From Leptodontidium sp. MPI-SDFR-AT-0119 (taxonomy: Eukaryota; Ascomycota; Leotiomycetes; Helotiales; Leptodontidiaceae), in NCBI GenBank assembly GCA_020726505.1, contig JAHLEZ010000002.1, forward strand, positions 3,968,001 through 4,032,000: DNA of 64,000 nt. Reading direction: 5' to 3'. A program made the translations under genes and the position numbers. The notes below the pieces were generated by a model. The model searched no databases and was not told where the DNA came from. It worked only from the letters and a program-made list of their open reading frames with translations. Below are positions 34,901-46,523 of this stretch, one piece after another (the first letter of the stretch is position 1; the number at the start of each line of letters is the position of its first letter).

Positions 34901-35413
34901 GAGCTCAGTCGTCGTGCTGTCGAAACGGGAAACAATGCCGAGTATGGCGAGCAGAGGTTATTTGATGATTCTCAAGCTGGAGATGTCAATCCTGGGAGAG
35001 TGCAATATGAATACCATCCACCTGAAGATGTCATGCTCAGGCAGTTCTGCACTATGGCTAAGGAGTTCGGGTTCGGTAGTGCAACGGAGTTTGCGTTTGC
35101 TGTTGAGGGCATGACGCAAAAGCAGAGAACTTATTGCTTGGAGAGATTTTATTTGAAGAGAAAGGAGCGCATGGTTGAGTTGGAGCTGAGGGAGAATCTC
35201 GTCGAGAGCGGACGTGAGGAGAATTCTCTTGCGTTGGATGTGGATGCTGAGATGGAAGCGGAGTTGGAGGAGAGCCGGGCTGCAGAATCTCGTGCTGTGG
35301 AAAATCGTGCTTTGGAATCGAAAGCTATGGAAACAATGGCTGTAGAATCGAGGACCATTGATGCCGTTGAAGAGGACGTGGAGACGGAAGACGACGACGA
35401 TGACGAATTATGA
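31939..35413 (+). CDS. SNF2-family DNA-dependent ATPase, ERCC6L2/RAD26-like
   Basis: Chromatin/DNA-repair translocase of the nucleus. Seven exons (31939-32036, 32087-32715, 32768-33350, 33399-33705, 33757-33957, 34006-34237, 34287-35413) join in phase to 1058 residues. An acidic and Lys-rich N-tail leads to Walker A DDMGLGKT near residue 249 and Walker B DECH near 366. The helicase C-lobe shows [20 protein letters not shown] and the arginine-finger motif QDRAYRIGQ near 700. The unusual DECH box and the segment [20 protein letters not shown] near 944, like the HEBO region, point to the ERCC6L2 branch. The tail is acidic with imperfect A-x-E-S-R repeats. Two introns (33351-33398 and 33706-33756) are stop-free multiples of three. 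It is tail-to-tail with the Tpt1-like gene. Confidence 0.93.
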
Positions 35414-35625
35414 GGATACATAAGATACCCAGGGAATAAAAATGGCGTTTCGGTGCGTAAACAGCATTTGTGCTGCTACCTTTTGGAAAGATATATTCCG
35501 TGATGCTACCTAACTACTCATACGCTGGGGGATGTTTCTATGTAAGACTTAAATAGAGTCTAAAGTACTGGGTATATCTCAAACCCCACCCCATAAAAAT
35601 GTTGCTGATGATACAAGAATTGGAT

Positions 35626-36705
35626 TTAATCGCTTGCAGTATCGTCGTCCTCACTGCGCGTCTTCATCTCCTTCAGTCCTCCCTTTCCCTTGCCCTTTCC
35701 GCCCTTCTTGGCTTTGACGCCCTTGCCTCTCAGGCCGACGGGCACCTCCTTTCTCACCTCCCCGTCCTCGAACAGGACACCGATGTCGGCTCGGCGAGCG
35801 ACGACCTTCTTCCAGTTAACTTTGGCAATGCCACCGCTGGCATCGCCTTCGGTGACGACGTTGCCGGCCTCGGTTCGTGCCCAGCGGATCTTGGGCTCGG
35901 CCTCCATGATCTGGCGGAGGTTGATGTGGATGGACACGTCGGCGTCGCTCTTTGGGGCTCTGACTTCGGAGCCATCCTCTTGTACGACGATGGTAGCGAA
36001 TTGGAGGAGGGCTTGACCGCCAGCTCGCTTGATGCCTCCAGAGGCGAGGATGAGTGGGTAGTTGGCGTAGGAGGTCTCGTAGACGATGAAGTCTGGGAGG
36101 TCTTCGGTGGTGGTGGTGAGAGGGGTGAACTTGGGGGCTGTGGCAGAAGTGGGGCTCATTGGGCCTGAAGGAGTTGGGTTGGCCTTGATGAGGTAGTTGG
36201 AAGCAAGCGCTTCCTCGGCGTCTGGGTCCTCTTTGCTTTCTGGCTTGAGCTTCAGACTGAAGCGGGATTTGGAGGCCGGGGATTCAACAAGGTCTTTAAG
36301 TTCGGGGAATTTGACTTCCAGGGAGGAGAGGTTTGGTCGTTGGAGCTGGGGATTTTGTTAGATAGGCTGGCTAGTTTGAGGGATGTTATTTTGGATTTGG
36401 AGACTCACCACTTGTTCGCACTCGACCCATCCTTCGGAGTCAGCTACGAGCTTCTCCTCGCCCTCGTCTTGCTCCTCGCCCTCCTCGATTGTTCGCTTCA
36501 AGACCCAGGTCAAGGCCTTGGATATCAAGACCTCACGGTCGTCGACGACACTGTATCCTCGTCCACGGCCTTTGGTGTTTTTGGAGACACTTCCACCGTG
36601 CTTACTACGGCCGTGTCTGGAAGCATTTGGGGAGATTGGAGAAGGGTCCATGATCTCACGATCGAGGGAGAGACCCTGAAGAGGTTGAAGAACTGCAGCG
36701 GCCAT
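35626..36705 (-). CDS. Divergent Tpt1/KptA-family (RNA 2'-phosphotransferase-like) protein, probably inactive
   Basis: Two exons, 36705-36409 and 36345-35626, give 338 residues. The fold signature is kept in order: ISKALTWVLKRTI near residue 61, LSSLEVKFPELKDLV after the intron, NYLIKAN, and a C-lobe with VYETSYANYPLILASGGIKR and DADVSIHINLRQIM. In true Tpt1 enzymes, which remove the splice-junction 2'-phosphate from tRNA with NAD+, these read SKALS.VLRH, IRA.QGH and VHGT. Here Arg-His is Lys-Arg, IRA.QGH is IKANPTP, and HGT is YET. The known catalytic Arg, His and Arg are thus replaced, so a pseudoenzyme or new activity is inferred. The tail is Lys/Gly-rich (KGVKAKKGGKGKGKGGLK), possibly RNA-binding. 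Family placement is by motif order, not by search. Confidence 0.75.
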
Positions 36706-39700
36706 TGTGAATATTGAAAAGGTATTTGTGGTTGAGAAGAGATAGAGAGAACTGTTGGTAGCAAAACTGGGTATTGTATTGAAGAAGAGGAAGAATCAGA
36801 GGAAGTAGTAGATCAGGAAGAGGTTATGAAGTGAGACTGGAAACAAAACGGGGAGGCATGCGAGATATATGGGAAAGCAACGTCCTCCTACTTCGGGGGG
36901 ACCAGCATGGTGAAACTAGACCTTCCTTTCCTAGGTATCCGTCCCATGCAGTAGCTGTCAACAGAAAACAACGCGAAGCTTGCTGCTTGCCCAATGCCAG
37001 CATGCTCTTGCAGAGCCCAGCCAACGGCCTCGCGCCTTTACATTTATCCATTCTCTTTCCTGCATATCGATGCACCAAGTCATAGGCACTTGCTGCCTCC
37101 GTTCGTGTCTAGCAGCGGGGTCGTTCCTGCACCGCTCACCAAGTCTTGAAGCTCTACACATGGCGGTGTGGATCTTCGTGTGACAGCGAAGCGATTAGCC
37201 CACGGCTCGACCCGCAACAGGACGCGTGCGAGTCTCTCATGCGTTCGTTCTGAAGGCCGGCGGGGCATCAGATGGCGAATCGTGAGGTTGGAAAGGGAGG
37301 CGGGAAGAGCGGTGTACAACCTCGCTTCCACGAATAGGATGGGATATTCATCACGTGGTTCGCCTCCTTGGGCGGTTCTGGCGGGAGTACTCAGGTAGGG
37401 GGAGTAGGAGGAGTTTCGAAAAAGGCGTAGGATGAGCGCCATGTGACGGATTTCTTGCATTGTCTGTTCTGTTTTGGGTAGAGGGGTAGAGAGAGGGGTA
37501 GCTACAGAGGATCTAAATGCAGGGAACAGCTGTATCCAAGATTTGTGTGTTGTCACGTCTTTAAATTCCCGACGTCAATATATTGCTGTACTCCACTTGG
37601 ATACATGAATCTGCATGCTAGTGAGATTGAAACAGCTCCGAATCTTCAGAGAAGTAGACAACGAATGTTGAAGAGAATCGTCATGCGAGCAATAAAATCC
37701 CCATGTCGTGGTACTGAATTTGGCTAGTTGAACCATGATGAAACGGAAAGAAGCCAGCTCCTTTCTACTACGAAATTTGGACAACTTGTTGACATTCTCT
37801 TCAGTAGCTCCACTTGTCAGCATACTGTGAGGTGACTATCTTAGACCACATCATGTAATGTATCATGCAGTGCACGAGTTTGCTCCTCCCGTTTGCCTTG
37901 ACACGATCCACTTCAAAGTAGATGCCAAATCCACAGAAGAGAGTGGAAGAATACAAGAAGGCCACTCTGGCTGCTCGAAGCAACAAGCTAAAAATGGTAG
38001 GAATCCGCTCAGTCGTGGCAAGGTATAACTTGGACACGAACAATCTGGCCCGAGATTCAACATCCGTCTGAACACGCGACATGCAGTCTAGAACTCGAAA
38101 CAGATGAGACCTGCCAACGCTTGGTGGACCTCTGTGCCAGAAGATACAAATGGATCACACTTCAAGAATCCACGATCATAAAAGATAGCCGCTCTTGTGG
38201 AGGGGGTTTCGATCTCTGAGTCTCTCCGACCACATAGCGCACCCGACCTTACCCCGCAATTGCTTCAGCTCTATCGCCCATGTCCTTGAATAATATGATG
38301 GAGTGGGCACCTGATGAATCCTATGAAACTCATACCCCACTTTTGGGCTGGATTGAGAAGTCAAGCTTTGGTTTCTGTAGGATCGAAGGACGACGAAGAA
38401 ATTTCGAACTCATCGGACAGGATGCGGTTGAACAGTCATCGCCCACCGCAAGAGTGATGTGGGATGAAGACCGAAACACTGACCGTGGAAGCATATCTGA
38501 AATATGCTTCCACAGCCAGTGTGCTCAGAGCATCAAAACAAAGAATCAGATGACTCGGATGGATTCAGCCCTAAACTTACTCCACTTTCAAGTCACGATG
38601 CTCGATGATGCAGCTCGAGAGGTTTAAGTGGGCCCCAGACAAGACATCAATAAGTCAACTTCCAAGTTCAACATGTTTTCCATGGCAATCGAATTTCTTC
38701 AACTGGGATGGCAGTGCGTGATGTACATTTTCCATTGGCGTGAGTTCATTGAACGACATAGCGCTGGACCGGCATCTTCAACAAGTTCAGTAAAGACCTG
38801 TACAGTCTGAGACTTCATGGCGGTTGGGCACTTGCCTGTTGCCGCCGTTGAAGAGGTACGCATGTAAACAAAAATGAAATGAGTGATATCTCAATACCGT
38901 ACATAGCCCAAAGAAGGACGAATCCATCCCCGCCACAGAGGATTTCCGCGGTTGGACTCGAACGCCACCCAGAACGCCACATTGTGGTCTGCCCATCACC
39001 AGCCACCTTCAGGGGCTATCAACTGCATTACGATCTTCAGGTGACCAACGTTGAGCCTCCGCCGATGATGATGTGTGTCTTGGTGAGAAACCTCCGCCTG
39101 GAAGGAAGCTCACCGATGCCCTCATTCTACCTTTAGCTTTTCTGAGCTTCTCCCTAGGCTGTGATTGCATGCGAGGCGTCGATGTTGATTGCCGAGACTT
39201 CCAGCGGACCCAAGCGACATCGGGATGAAGCTGAGCTGAATGAGGGAGAGGGAAGTGAAACAAGGCCAATCTATCTGTATGGGCCACACCATTTCCCCAA
39301 TCCCGAAGAATCTCAGATCTCAGCACATTCAGCCAGCTTTTGGCATCGTGGCTTCTTTCGGACGTCGGTGGGACTCCGTCTAGCCGGATATGTTCTCAGG
39401 TAGAATTGCTGGAAGTGCTGGATTGCCTCTTTTATCTGAAGGGCGAGGCGATAGAGGGTCGCGTGTGGTGTCTTGTTCAATACCCGGCCATCGTTACGGC
39501 ATTGAGGCTGTGTTGAATGAAGTATTGCTATGCCATCTAGCCTCCACACGTCATATCCACCCAGTTGCATGACTCCAGGTCTCCATGATCCCTTGTGCCG
39601 GTGTGCAGCTTGTATCGAGCACGAGCACGACTGTGAGTGCCGAAATGTCGCATTTTGAAGATGCATTTGGAGCATCTTGATGATGTCAATCGAGATTAAC

Positions 39701-40183
39701 TGGTGGTTGATACGTTTTCATTTGATTTTTCAGAGCATGGTCTGGTGGTGCCTGGACAATTATCCACCGGCTTCCAGGCTTCCAGGCTTCATGCAAGGCT
39801 CCAGGGGTTCGGGTTCGGGCTGTCAGGTCAGCGCAGCGTCGCTTAATTACAAGTAAGGTTTAGTTGTTGCCACTAGAGTGATAGCGCCAATATTGCCTCC
39901 AAGGAGGGCGAGGATCAAACCGTTAACTTATCTGATGCGACCTGACCTTCTTCTTCCTTTACAAAACAAAACATGTATTTTTGTTGCTAACATCAATCGA
40001 CATCAGGGTAGGATATCTGGTACGGGAATTGATCTGTGGCGGTACAGATCGCAGGGCAGATAGAAGGAAGGGTATTGGCAGGTTAATTGTTATTACCTAC
40101 CCACACTAGGTACAGCAAAGGAAGGGCGGATTGCGACACGACAAGGGTTCATTCAAGTACCGCAGAAATACAGTACAACCATC
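36706..40183. other. Large intergenic region, no recognised gene
   Basis: About 3.5 kb without a supportable gene. The longest frame (minus strand, 37080-37556) starts with GTG, is Arg/Pro-rich and looks non-coding. A minus-strand ATG frame at 37801-38082 (93 codons) has no family signature. A perfect hairpin lies at 38485-38513 and short CTTCCAGG repeats near 39765-39785. Long promoters, a non-coding RNA or a decayed transposon could account for it. Confidence 0.4.
38485..38513. repeat. Perfect 12-bp hairpin with 5-base loop
   Basis: GTGGAAGCATAT at 38485-38496 and its exact complement ATATGCTTCCAC at 38502-38513 flank CTGAA. It lies far from any recognised gene. It could be a stable RNA stem, a cruciform or a dimer binding site; none is demonstrated. 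Confidence 0.6.
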
Positions 40184-42143
40184 ATGTCGACCTCTCCCCG
40201 GCCAAAGTCACCAGTGAATTATGGGACAATCGAAAACTATGATACCGAGAGCAATCATTCAGAGGATCGTTCACCACACGGTACCGACTACCGGGACCAG
40301 GCTCTCCCCAATGCTCATCATGAGCCACCCTTCGATCGGGCTCGACGACGCTCCTTTATCGAGGAAGACGAAGATCCCCTTCAGATTGAGCCTCCCACCA
40401 TGAAGAAGAAAGAGGAGAAAGTCACTTGGTCAAGTCTACCTCACAAGAGCCAGCTGGCTATCTTGACTCTTGCCAGACTTTCGGAACCATTGGTGCAGAC
40501 TTCGCTAAGAGTAGGTTTTCCATTTTCTATTATTTACCTCGCAGTGTCACATGGACACATACTCACATGAAATAGTCCTACTTATTCTATCAATTACGAT
40601 CTTTCGACCCAAGTCTTCCGGCTTCAACTATTGCCTCCCAAGCAGGAATCATGCAAGGCTCATTTGCTGCTGCGCAACTCTGCACAGCTATGTTATGGGG
40701 ACGCTTCTCAGACCGAGGCGGCCGAAAAAGGATCCTCCTCATCGGGCTCTCCGGAACGATGATCTCATGTCTAGGCTTTGGCTTCTCAAGGAATTTCTAT
40801 CAGGCTTTGATGTTTCGAATGTTGGGTGGTGCTTTGAACGGCAATGTCGGTGTTATGAGGACGATGATCAGCGAGATTGTGAGAGAGAAGAAATTCCAGT
40901 CGAGAGCCTTCTTGATTCTGCCCATGGTGGCGAATATTGGAAGTATTATTGGACCTATGATGGGTGGCATCACATCTGATCCTGCTGGAAACTTCCCGGA
41001 CATTTTTGGGAACAACTGGTTTCTTAAAAAATTCCCCTACGCACCACCGAATCTGATCAGTGCGACGTTCCTCTCTTGTGCTGCAATGGCGGTGTTCTTT
41101 GGTTTGGAAGAGGTATGTCGCTCCACCGATACTACTAATCGTTTACTAATTATTCCCAGACCCACGAAGGATATGCCCACCAGAAAGATATCGGCATTAC
41201 TTTCCGTCGCAAGGTGTTCGCAGCTATCAGCCGCTTCTTTGGAGGAAAGAAGGAAGGATATGAACCTGTCATGAATTCAGAGCCCAACGGTCCCAATGGC
41301 CATATTATCGAATACGATCCCGATTCCAAACCTCGGAAAAGAATCGCACCACGCTACAAAAACAAACTTCCTTTCCGTCGGATCTTCACCTACAACGTCG
41401 TCTGTACGCTTATCTGCCACGCCTTGATGTCACTCTCCATGGGCACCTTTCAAAACATCTGGTACTCATTCCTCTCAACGCCCGTCTACGACCCCGCCAA
41501 CCCTCCTGAGAACTACACGCCACACCTCCCATTCATCTTCACAGGCGGTATCGGCCTCCCACCGCGCTCCGTCGGATTCGTCATGGCAATCTTAGGATCC
41601 ATAGGTATAACCCTCCAACTCTTCCTCTACCCACACGTCAACCAACGTCTCGGCACCGTCCGATCCTGGCGAATCTTCCTCTACTGCTTCCCGGTAGTAT
41701 ACACCGTCGTCCCCTTCCTCTCGCTCATCCCCTCCACCACACCGCCCCCGAGCCAGAAAACAGGTATCCCTATCTGGGCTGCTCTCACTTCCCTCCTATT
41801 CGTACAGGTTGTTGGACGAACGTTCGCTAGTCCCGCGACTACGATCTTAATCAATAACTGTAGTCCGCATCCCAGCGTCCTCGGCACCATCCACGGCATC
41901 GGTCAGAGCGCAAGTAGTGCCGCGAGGACGGTAGGGCCGGCATTAGGCGGCTGGCTTTACGGCGTCGGGTTGAAGAATGGGGTTGTAGGCGCTATGTTCT
42001 GGGTGTTAGCTTGTGTGGCGGTGTTCAGTATCATTGCTAGTAATTGGGTTCGAGAGGGTGATGGACACGAAATTCGGTTAGAAGGAGATGATGAAGCGGA
42101 AGCGGAAGCAGAGGCTGAGAATGCTCCTTTGCTGCGGAAATAG
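40184..42143 (+). CDS. MFS transporter, YCR023C/ZIFL-like DHA1 type
   Basis: Drug/metal or organic-ion:proton antiporter-like permease. Exons 40184-40510, 40576-41112 and 41160-42143 join in phase to 615 residues. A 100-residue cytosolic N-tail (phosphorylatable Ser/Thr, acidic) precedes helix 1 (LAILTLARLSEPLVQTSLRS). Signature A is LWGRFSDRGGRKRILLIG and the helix-4/5 region reads GNVGVMRTMISEIVREKK, as in the yeast YCR023C and plant ZIFL group. A long central loop with KKEGYEPVM divides the halves. The C-tail EAEAEAENAPLLRK contains an acidic dileucine that could direct vacuolar or endosomal sorting. Substrate cannot be assigned. The start is the first in-frame ATG after a stop. Confidence 0.9.
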
Positions 42144-42799
42144 ACCCTATGGTTCACCTTAGATAGGGAGGGGTTTGTATGAGTGTGAGCTTGTTTTGTT
42201 TGTTGGATAAGTCGTGGGTGGGTCTTTGCTGGCGTTTGGACGCGGTTTTGAATACCCTTTCTAGAGCTACCTTATTTTGCTTTAGATGAGCATTGTGTTA
42301 GAGTAGATTTAGAAGCTTATAATTACAAGGGGACTTTTTTTAGTGTCTGATCCGCTGCTTAGATTCTCTGAGATATGGTACACGGCTTCTAAATTTCACT
42401 CCCAGTTAAAGAATTGAGCGTTTAGGTGTACCATGCCAGCAGGTGGGTACTTTGTTTTCGTCCTCGACTTGAGGGAAATAAGCGAGGACTTGTCCGACTT
42501 CGCTTCGTCGCGACCCGTTCTGTTCCTCCCTTCGCCTGGATATGGACATGAAAACATCAAGGATATATTCACGGTTTATTGAAAGACCTAGCCGACCCCA
42601 CACAGGGACTACAATCGACTTAGTCAAATTCGGGGAGAGGAGGTATTGCAAATGAAGTCGGCAGATGCACAACACGAGGTCGAGGGAAAGGAGGGGGATT
42701 GTGAGTATCTCAAACTGCAAGTCACAAGTACAAGTCAAAGAATCTTACTAGTTGAGCTACTGGTCATACTTTTCAATTCAGTGATGTTTCTATCCTTCT
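42144..42799. other. Convergent intergenic spacer
   Basis: About 650 bases between the stop of the YCR023C-like gene and the stop of the leftward secreted-protein gene. No further gene or repeat is supported. Confidence 0.45.
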
Positions 42800-43978
42800 T
42801 CACTCCTCAACTACGAATTTACACGCATCAACCACATCCCCAATCCCACTCAACTCCCCCAAAAGATCAAGCACCTGCTTACCCAGACCATCAACTCCAT
42901 CTCCACCCTCATCCCCATCATTCAAATCCACACCGCCCAACCTCTGCACAGTCCTAACATCCCCCCCAAGCGCCCCCACAAGCCTCTTCACAGCCCTCAA
43001 CTTCCCCACCGGCACAACCACACCCGCAAGTTCCGCCGCGCACTTGGCGACTTGGAAAACCGGGTTCGCGTTAAACTCAAGCGTGTTGGATATACAAGCC
43101 GTGATATCGCTTATTCGCGACAGCGTGTCTTCAATTGCTGTTGTGGAGCGATGAGCTAGGAATGGGAGGTGTATATCACTCCTCCCAAAGATATCTTTCA
43201 CTAACCCCTCAATCCCATCCCCTATATCTCCAATCACATCTTTAGCCCCCTGCACAGCGTGTGTAGCTATAGCCGGCACCACATCCGCGATTTTCGTAGC
43301 TGCGTCTTGGAACGCATCACCCACGCCTTGGGCTAGACTTTCTACCCCATTCAGTAGCTCGCCAGCTTGGGATGTTGCGATTGGGAGGATGGAGGTTACT
43401 ACAGATTCAAGGTCTTGCACAGCGCTGCTGGCTGTGGATATTGCGCCTGGGATGGCGGATGTTTGGATGGAGGAGAGTGCTGAGGAGGCTTTGGAGGCTG
43501 TGTCGGAGAGGGAGTCTTCAATTTCTTGGACGAGAGAGGAGAGGTTTGGGAGGAGGGTTGAGGATATGATGGTCTTGAGTGAGGCGATGGGGTCCGAGAG
43601 GCAGGTTGAGAGGGTGGTGAAGAATGTGGAGAGAGAAGAAGAGTCCGGGGAGGCGAGGATGGTGTCCGGGATGGAATTTAGGAGTTTTATAAGGGATTGG
43701 ACGTTGTTTAGTGTGTTGCCTTTTAAAGGCAGGGGAGGGAGGGTGGTGCTGGTGTCGGTATTCGTATCGGTATTGGTGTTGGTGTTGGAGTGGGGGGCGC
43801 TGGTGTTGTAGTTTGAGAGTGTGAATTTTGGTGTGGGTGGAAGGGAGGAAAATGTTGATGTACTGCCGAGGGCTGTAATTGTTGTTGTAGTTGTTGCAGC
43901 TGGGATGGCGTGTGCATGGACTGAGATTTGAGTTGTACTCAAGATGGAGATACAGGCGAAGAAGTGGAGGAGATACAT
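42800..43978 (-). CDS. Secreted Ala/Ser-rich helical protein, unknown
   Basis: Single exon from ATG 43978, 392 residues. The signal peptide is MYLLHFFACISILSTTQISV, with cleavage likely before HAHAIPAA. A Thr/Ser/Asn-rich linker with an NTNTDTNTDT repeat, coded by a GGT/GTT-rich minisatellite at about 43755-43795, follows. The rest is a long series of amphipathic Ala/Ser/Ile helices (SDTASKASSALSSIQTSAIP, GDAFQDAATKIADVVPAIAT), with three or four cysteines in the last third (ITACISNTL, AKCAAELAG, DACKFVVEE). I know no matching family. A surface or wall protein is likely from the leader. An upstream TTG in frame is not a credible start. Confidence 0.72.
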   Translation of the reverse strand: MYLLHFFACISILSTTQISVHAHAIPAATTTTTITALGSTSTFSSLPPTPKFTLSNYNTSAPHSNTNTNTDTNTDTSTTLPPLPLKGNTLNNVQSLIKLLNSIPDTILASPDSSSLSTFFTTLSTCLSDPIASLKTIISSTLLPNLSSLVQEIEDSLSDTASKASSALSSIQTSAIPGAISTASSAVQDLESVVTSILPIATSQAGELLNGVESLAQGVGDAFQDAATKIADVVPAIATHAVQGAKDVIGDIGDGIEGLVKDIFGRSDIHLPFLAHRSTTAIEDTLSRISDITACISNTLEFNANPVFQVAKCAAELAGVVVPVGKLRAVKRLVGALGGDVRTVQRLGGVDLNDGDEGGDGVDGLGKQVLDLLGELSGIGDVVDACKFVVEE

Positions 43979-45022
43979 TTTCAATACCCTCAAGCGAGAA
44001 ATATCAACACGGAAAATATAAAGTCAGAAGGAGACCAAGCTCACTTAAAAGAAGGTACAAACAAATAGGTACGGGAAAGGCTCTCCTCTCCATGGAAACA
44101 GTCGTTGAATAATGTGCTGCGGCGTACTTATAATCTTAACATACGTAAAGACAGTAACTGCTGGCTGCATCCTCCAGCAGTATCCTCGAACACCAACATG
44201 TCTGAGAAGACGATAGGCGAGGCCAGTCCAGACCAGGACATCCGGAAAAGACCCCCATCTCATCATCCTAGCCATCTGTCAACCTTCCTTATCTATCAGC
44301 CTTGAATACCACCATACCCACGTAATCTAGCCATGGTATCCAATCAACAAAGTATTCCCCGGACCAAGATAGACTAGCTTAAGCATATAAAGTTATCAAA
44401 ATGCTCGCCAAGAAAGATCTTACAATCTCGACCTTAGAAAGTAGACGCAGGGGGCGTATTCAACCTCCTCAAGCCTTCCAAAGAAGCCCAAGGATGCAAG
44501 CGCGTACAGAAACAAGCGGAGATACCCAAATCCGCGGTAAATATTCTTCCAGAAAGGGAACTTTTCCCGTGATTGTAGAGCGTAGCTGCAGCCGAAGCCG
44601 CTGAGCCTGTTTGTTGACCTGGCGCTTAAACTTCAAACGCAATTCTGGGGTTGGAAGGAGGTTGGAAGGAGTGAATGAATGGTAGTGGTCCTTCGCTTGA
44701 AGGGAGGTCGTGGAGTGGGTTGCAGACTTTGAGGGGGGCGTAGTTGATAATGCAGGACTGATTCCTTCTTGACTTTGACCCTGGGATATGAGGGTAGGAT
44801 TTTGGTATCTTATCAAGCTTACAGTTTTGATTGATAGGTACTGTAATATTCTAGAGCATCTCCAGAAGCTAGGATCCTGAGATGTGAATGCAACCAATCG
44901 GCAAATAAGCACCAAGGTATCTCGTGTAAAAAAACAACACCAAATCAAGTCTTTGCCCAAACGCCAATACACCCTTCCGTTCTTCCTTACGCCTCTCAAA
45001 TGCCACACTGATCCCTTTTTAA
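43979..45022. other. Intergenic, no supported gene
   Basis: About 1 kb upstream of the secreted protein and downstream of the cytochrome gene. A minus-strand frame at 44469-45026 begins without ATG and runs into 3' sequence of the next gene; it shows no family features. Confidence 0.45.
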
Positions 45023-46523
45023 TCAAACAAACTGTCTACCTTGCACAGACTCCTGATAGATGGGTGGGTGGTTACGCTCATGTTGATAATCCATCTGCCC
45101 GAGACTGATATCGCTCTGAGCCTCTGATCTATTCACCCATGGCTGTGCCTGGTATCCGGTAGGTTCATAGGCCAGTGCATTCTTCTTGTTGATGTTCCTA
45201 CGGAATCGCCAGAATGCGAATGGACCGGCTACGACGACAACGAGGAGCACACAGGCGAGAAGTGCCCAGTTGTATTTGGGATTCAAGGCTAGAGGGAATC
45301 CTATGAAGCCGTTGGCTATTCCGGCTGGGATCACAACTCGGCCGAGCCAGATGTGGATTGGTGCGAGCTTTGTTGGTAGTTGGGTCTTTTTGTACATTCT
45401 GTGATGCAGGAATCCGAGGACGAATTGGCCGATCATCGCTGCTATGATTATGATGCCGAAGATTTGATGGGCAGAGTTGAAGTTCTTGGTCTGTGGCTTG
45501 TGTAAGTGATGTGATGTCAAACTCATTTTGAGTGTCTCTTACTCGGTTGTATTGCATCCCAGCCTTGATCCCAACAACCGTGCCGAGCAAGGCTACAAGT
45601 GCGGACCCAGTTTGTGCTACTCCATGCCATTTTGGACTGTTGAGGATTCGTAGAACCATGACAGCAACTGGCATCATCCCAACAAAGGCCAAAATCATGA
45701 GCACAGCATGAGCAGGCGGTGCTAGGTCCCGGTCAGAATTGTCTTGTGTCTGCACTGTCCCTGTGCCGTCCGCGAATTGAATCACTGGTACTCCTTTGAC
45801 ACCAAAGGCCTTGGTCAAGTCCATCGTGAAAGCTCCATATAGATCATGACGCTTGATACCAGCTGTCAAGGAATTGCTCTTCAGATTTCCACCCGGACCA
45901 GTAGCATATATAAACTTGGCTGCTGTGTTTGTCGGATCGATTGAACCTCCTTTCCATGACCGGCAGTTCATGCACATAGCATTTACTGTGTAGTTGCCAT
46001 CGGAGATTTGGGTGCCAGGGAGCACTTCGACGGTAATATTGTTCGTGTAGGAGGGCTCGACGTGGCCGTATGAAAGTCGCGGGCTGAGAGTTATGTTCTT
46101 TCCTGAAGAGTCGGAGTATGCCATGAATATCAAGGAATTGTCCATCTTATCACTGCCCATTCCGATAGCCTGAAGACGGTCAGCAGCGATCAGGACGGGC
46201 TGAGGGATGGGGGCGGGGGCAACTCACAATCCATGTGCTGACACTCGGCGCGACGATAGTAAAATAGAGGTCATTGTTGTCATCTCCCTGGGGGATGTTG
46301 AGCGCGAAATTGATGCTGCCATCTTTGGCATGGAAGCTTGCGCCTACAGTCGTGTCGACTGCTGCTGTGGTTGAGAAGAATACCGATGCTGTTGATTGAT
46401 GTCAGATCATGATCTCTGGGCGCGCGTTTTCGTGGCTAGGATGCAGTTCCACAGTGCTCAAACCATCCCCGGATGTGTCAACGTACCCACTGTGGCCAGT
46501 TCTACGAAGCTTAATCGCACCAT
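45023..46523 (-). CDS. DOMON-cytochrome b561 membrane reductase (CDH-type heme domain)
   Basis: Membrane electron-transfer protein with an extracellular heme-b domain like the cytochrome part of cellobiose dehydrogenase, fused to a b561 ferric-reductase-like membrane domain. Exons 46523-46487, 46388-46228, 46169-45543 and 45496-45023 give 432 residues. A leader MVRLSFVELATVASVFFSTT is followed by a DOMON domain with WIAIGMGSDKM (candidate Met heme ligand), AMCMNCRSW and RHDLYGAF (candidate His). Then come helices with paired His ligands: PPAHAVLMILAFVGMMPV, NSAHQIFGIIIIAAMIGQFV and IHIWLGRVVIP. The cytosolic tail is polar. It may reduce metal ions or pass electrons to oxidases; whether it works with the laccase is not shown. 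Confidence 0.92.

Noticed and set aside
37080..37556. Minus-strand 158-codon frame
   Set aside because: Starts with GTG, is Arg/Pro-rich and parallels open frames on the opposite strand, as GC-rich non-coding DNA does.
44469..45026. Minus-strand 185-codon frame
   Set aside because: No ATG at its head and no family pattern; it begins in the 3' end of the cytochrome gene.
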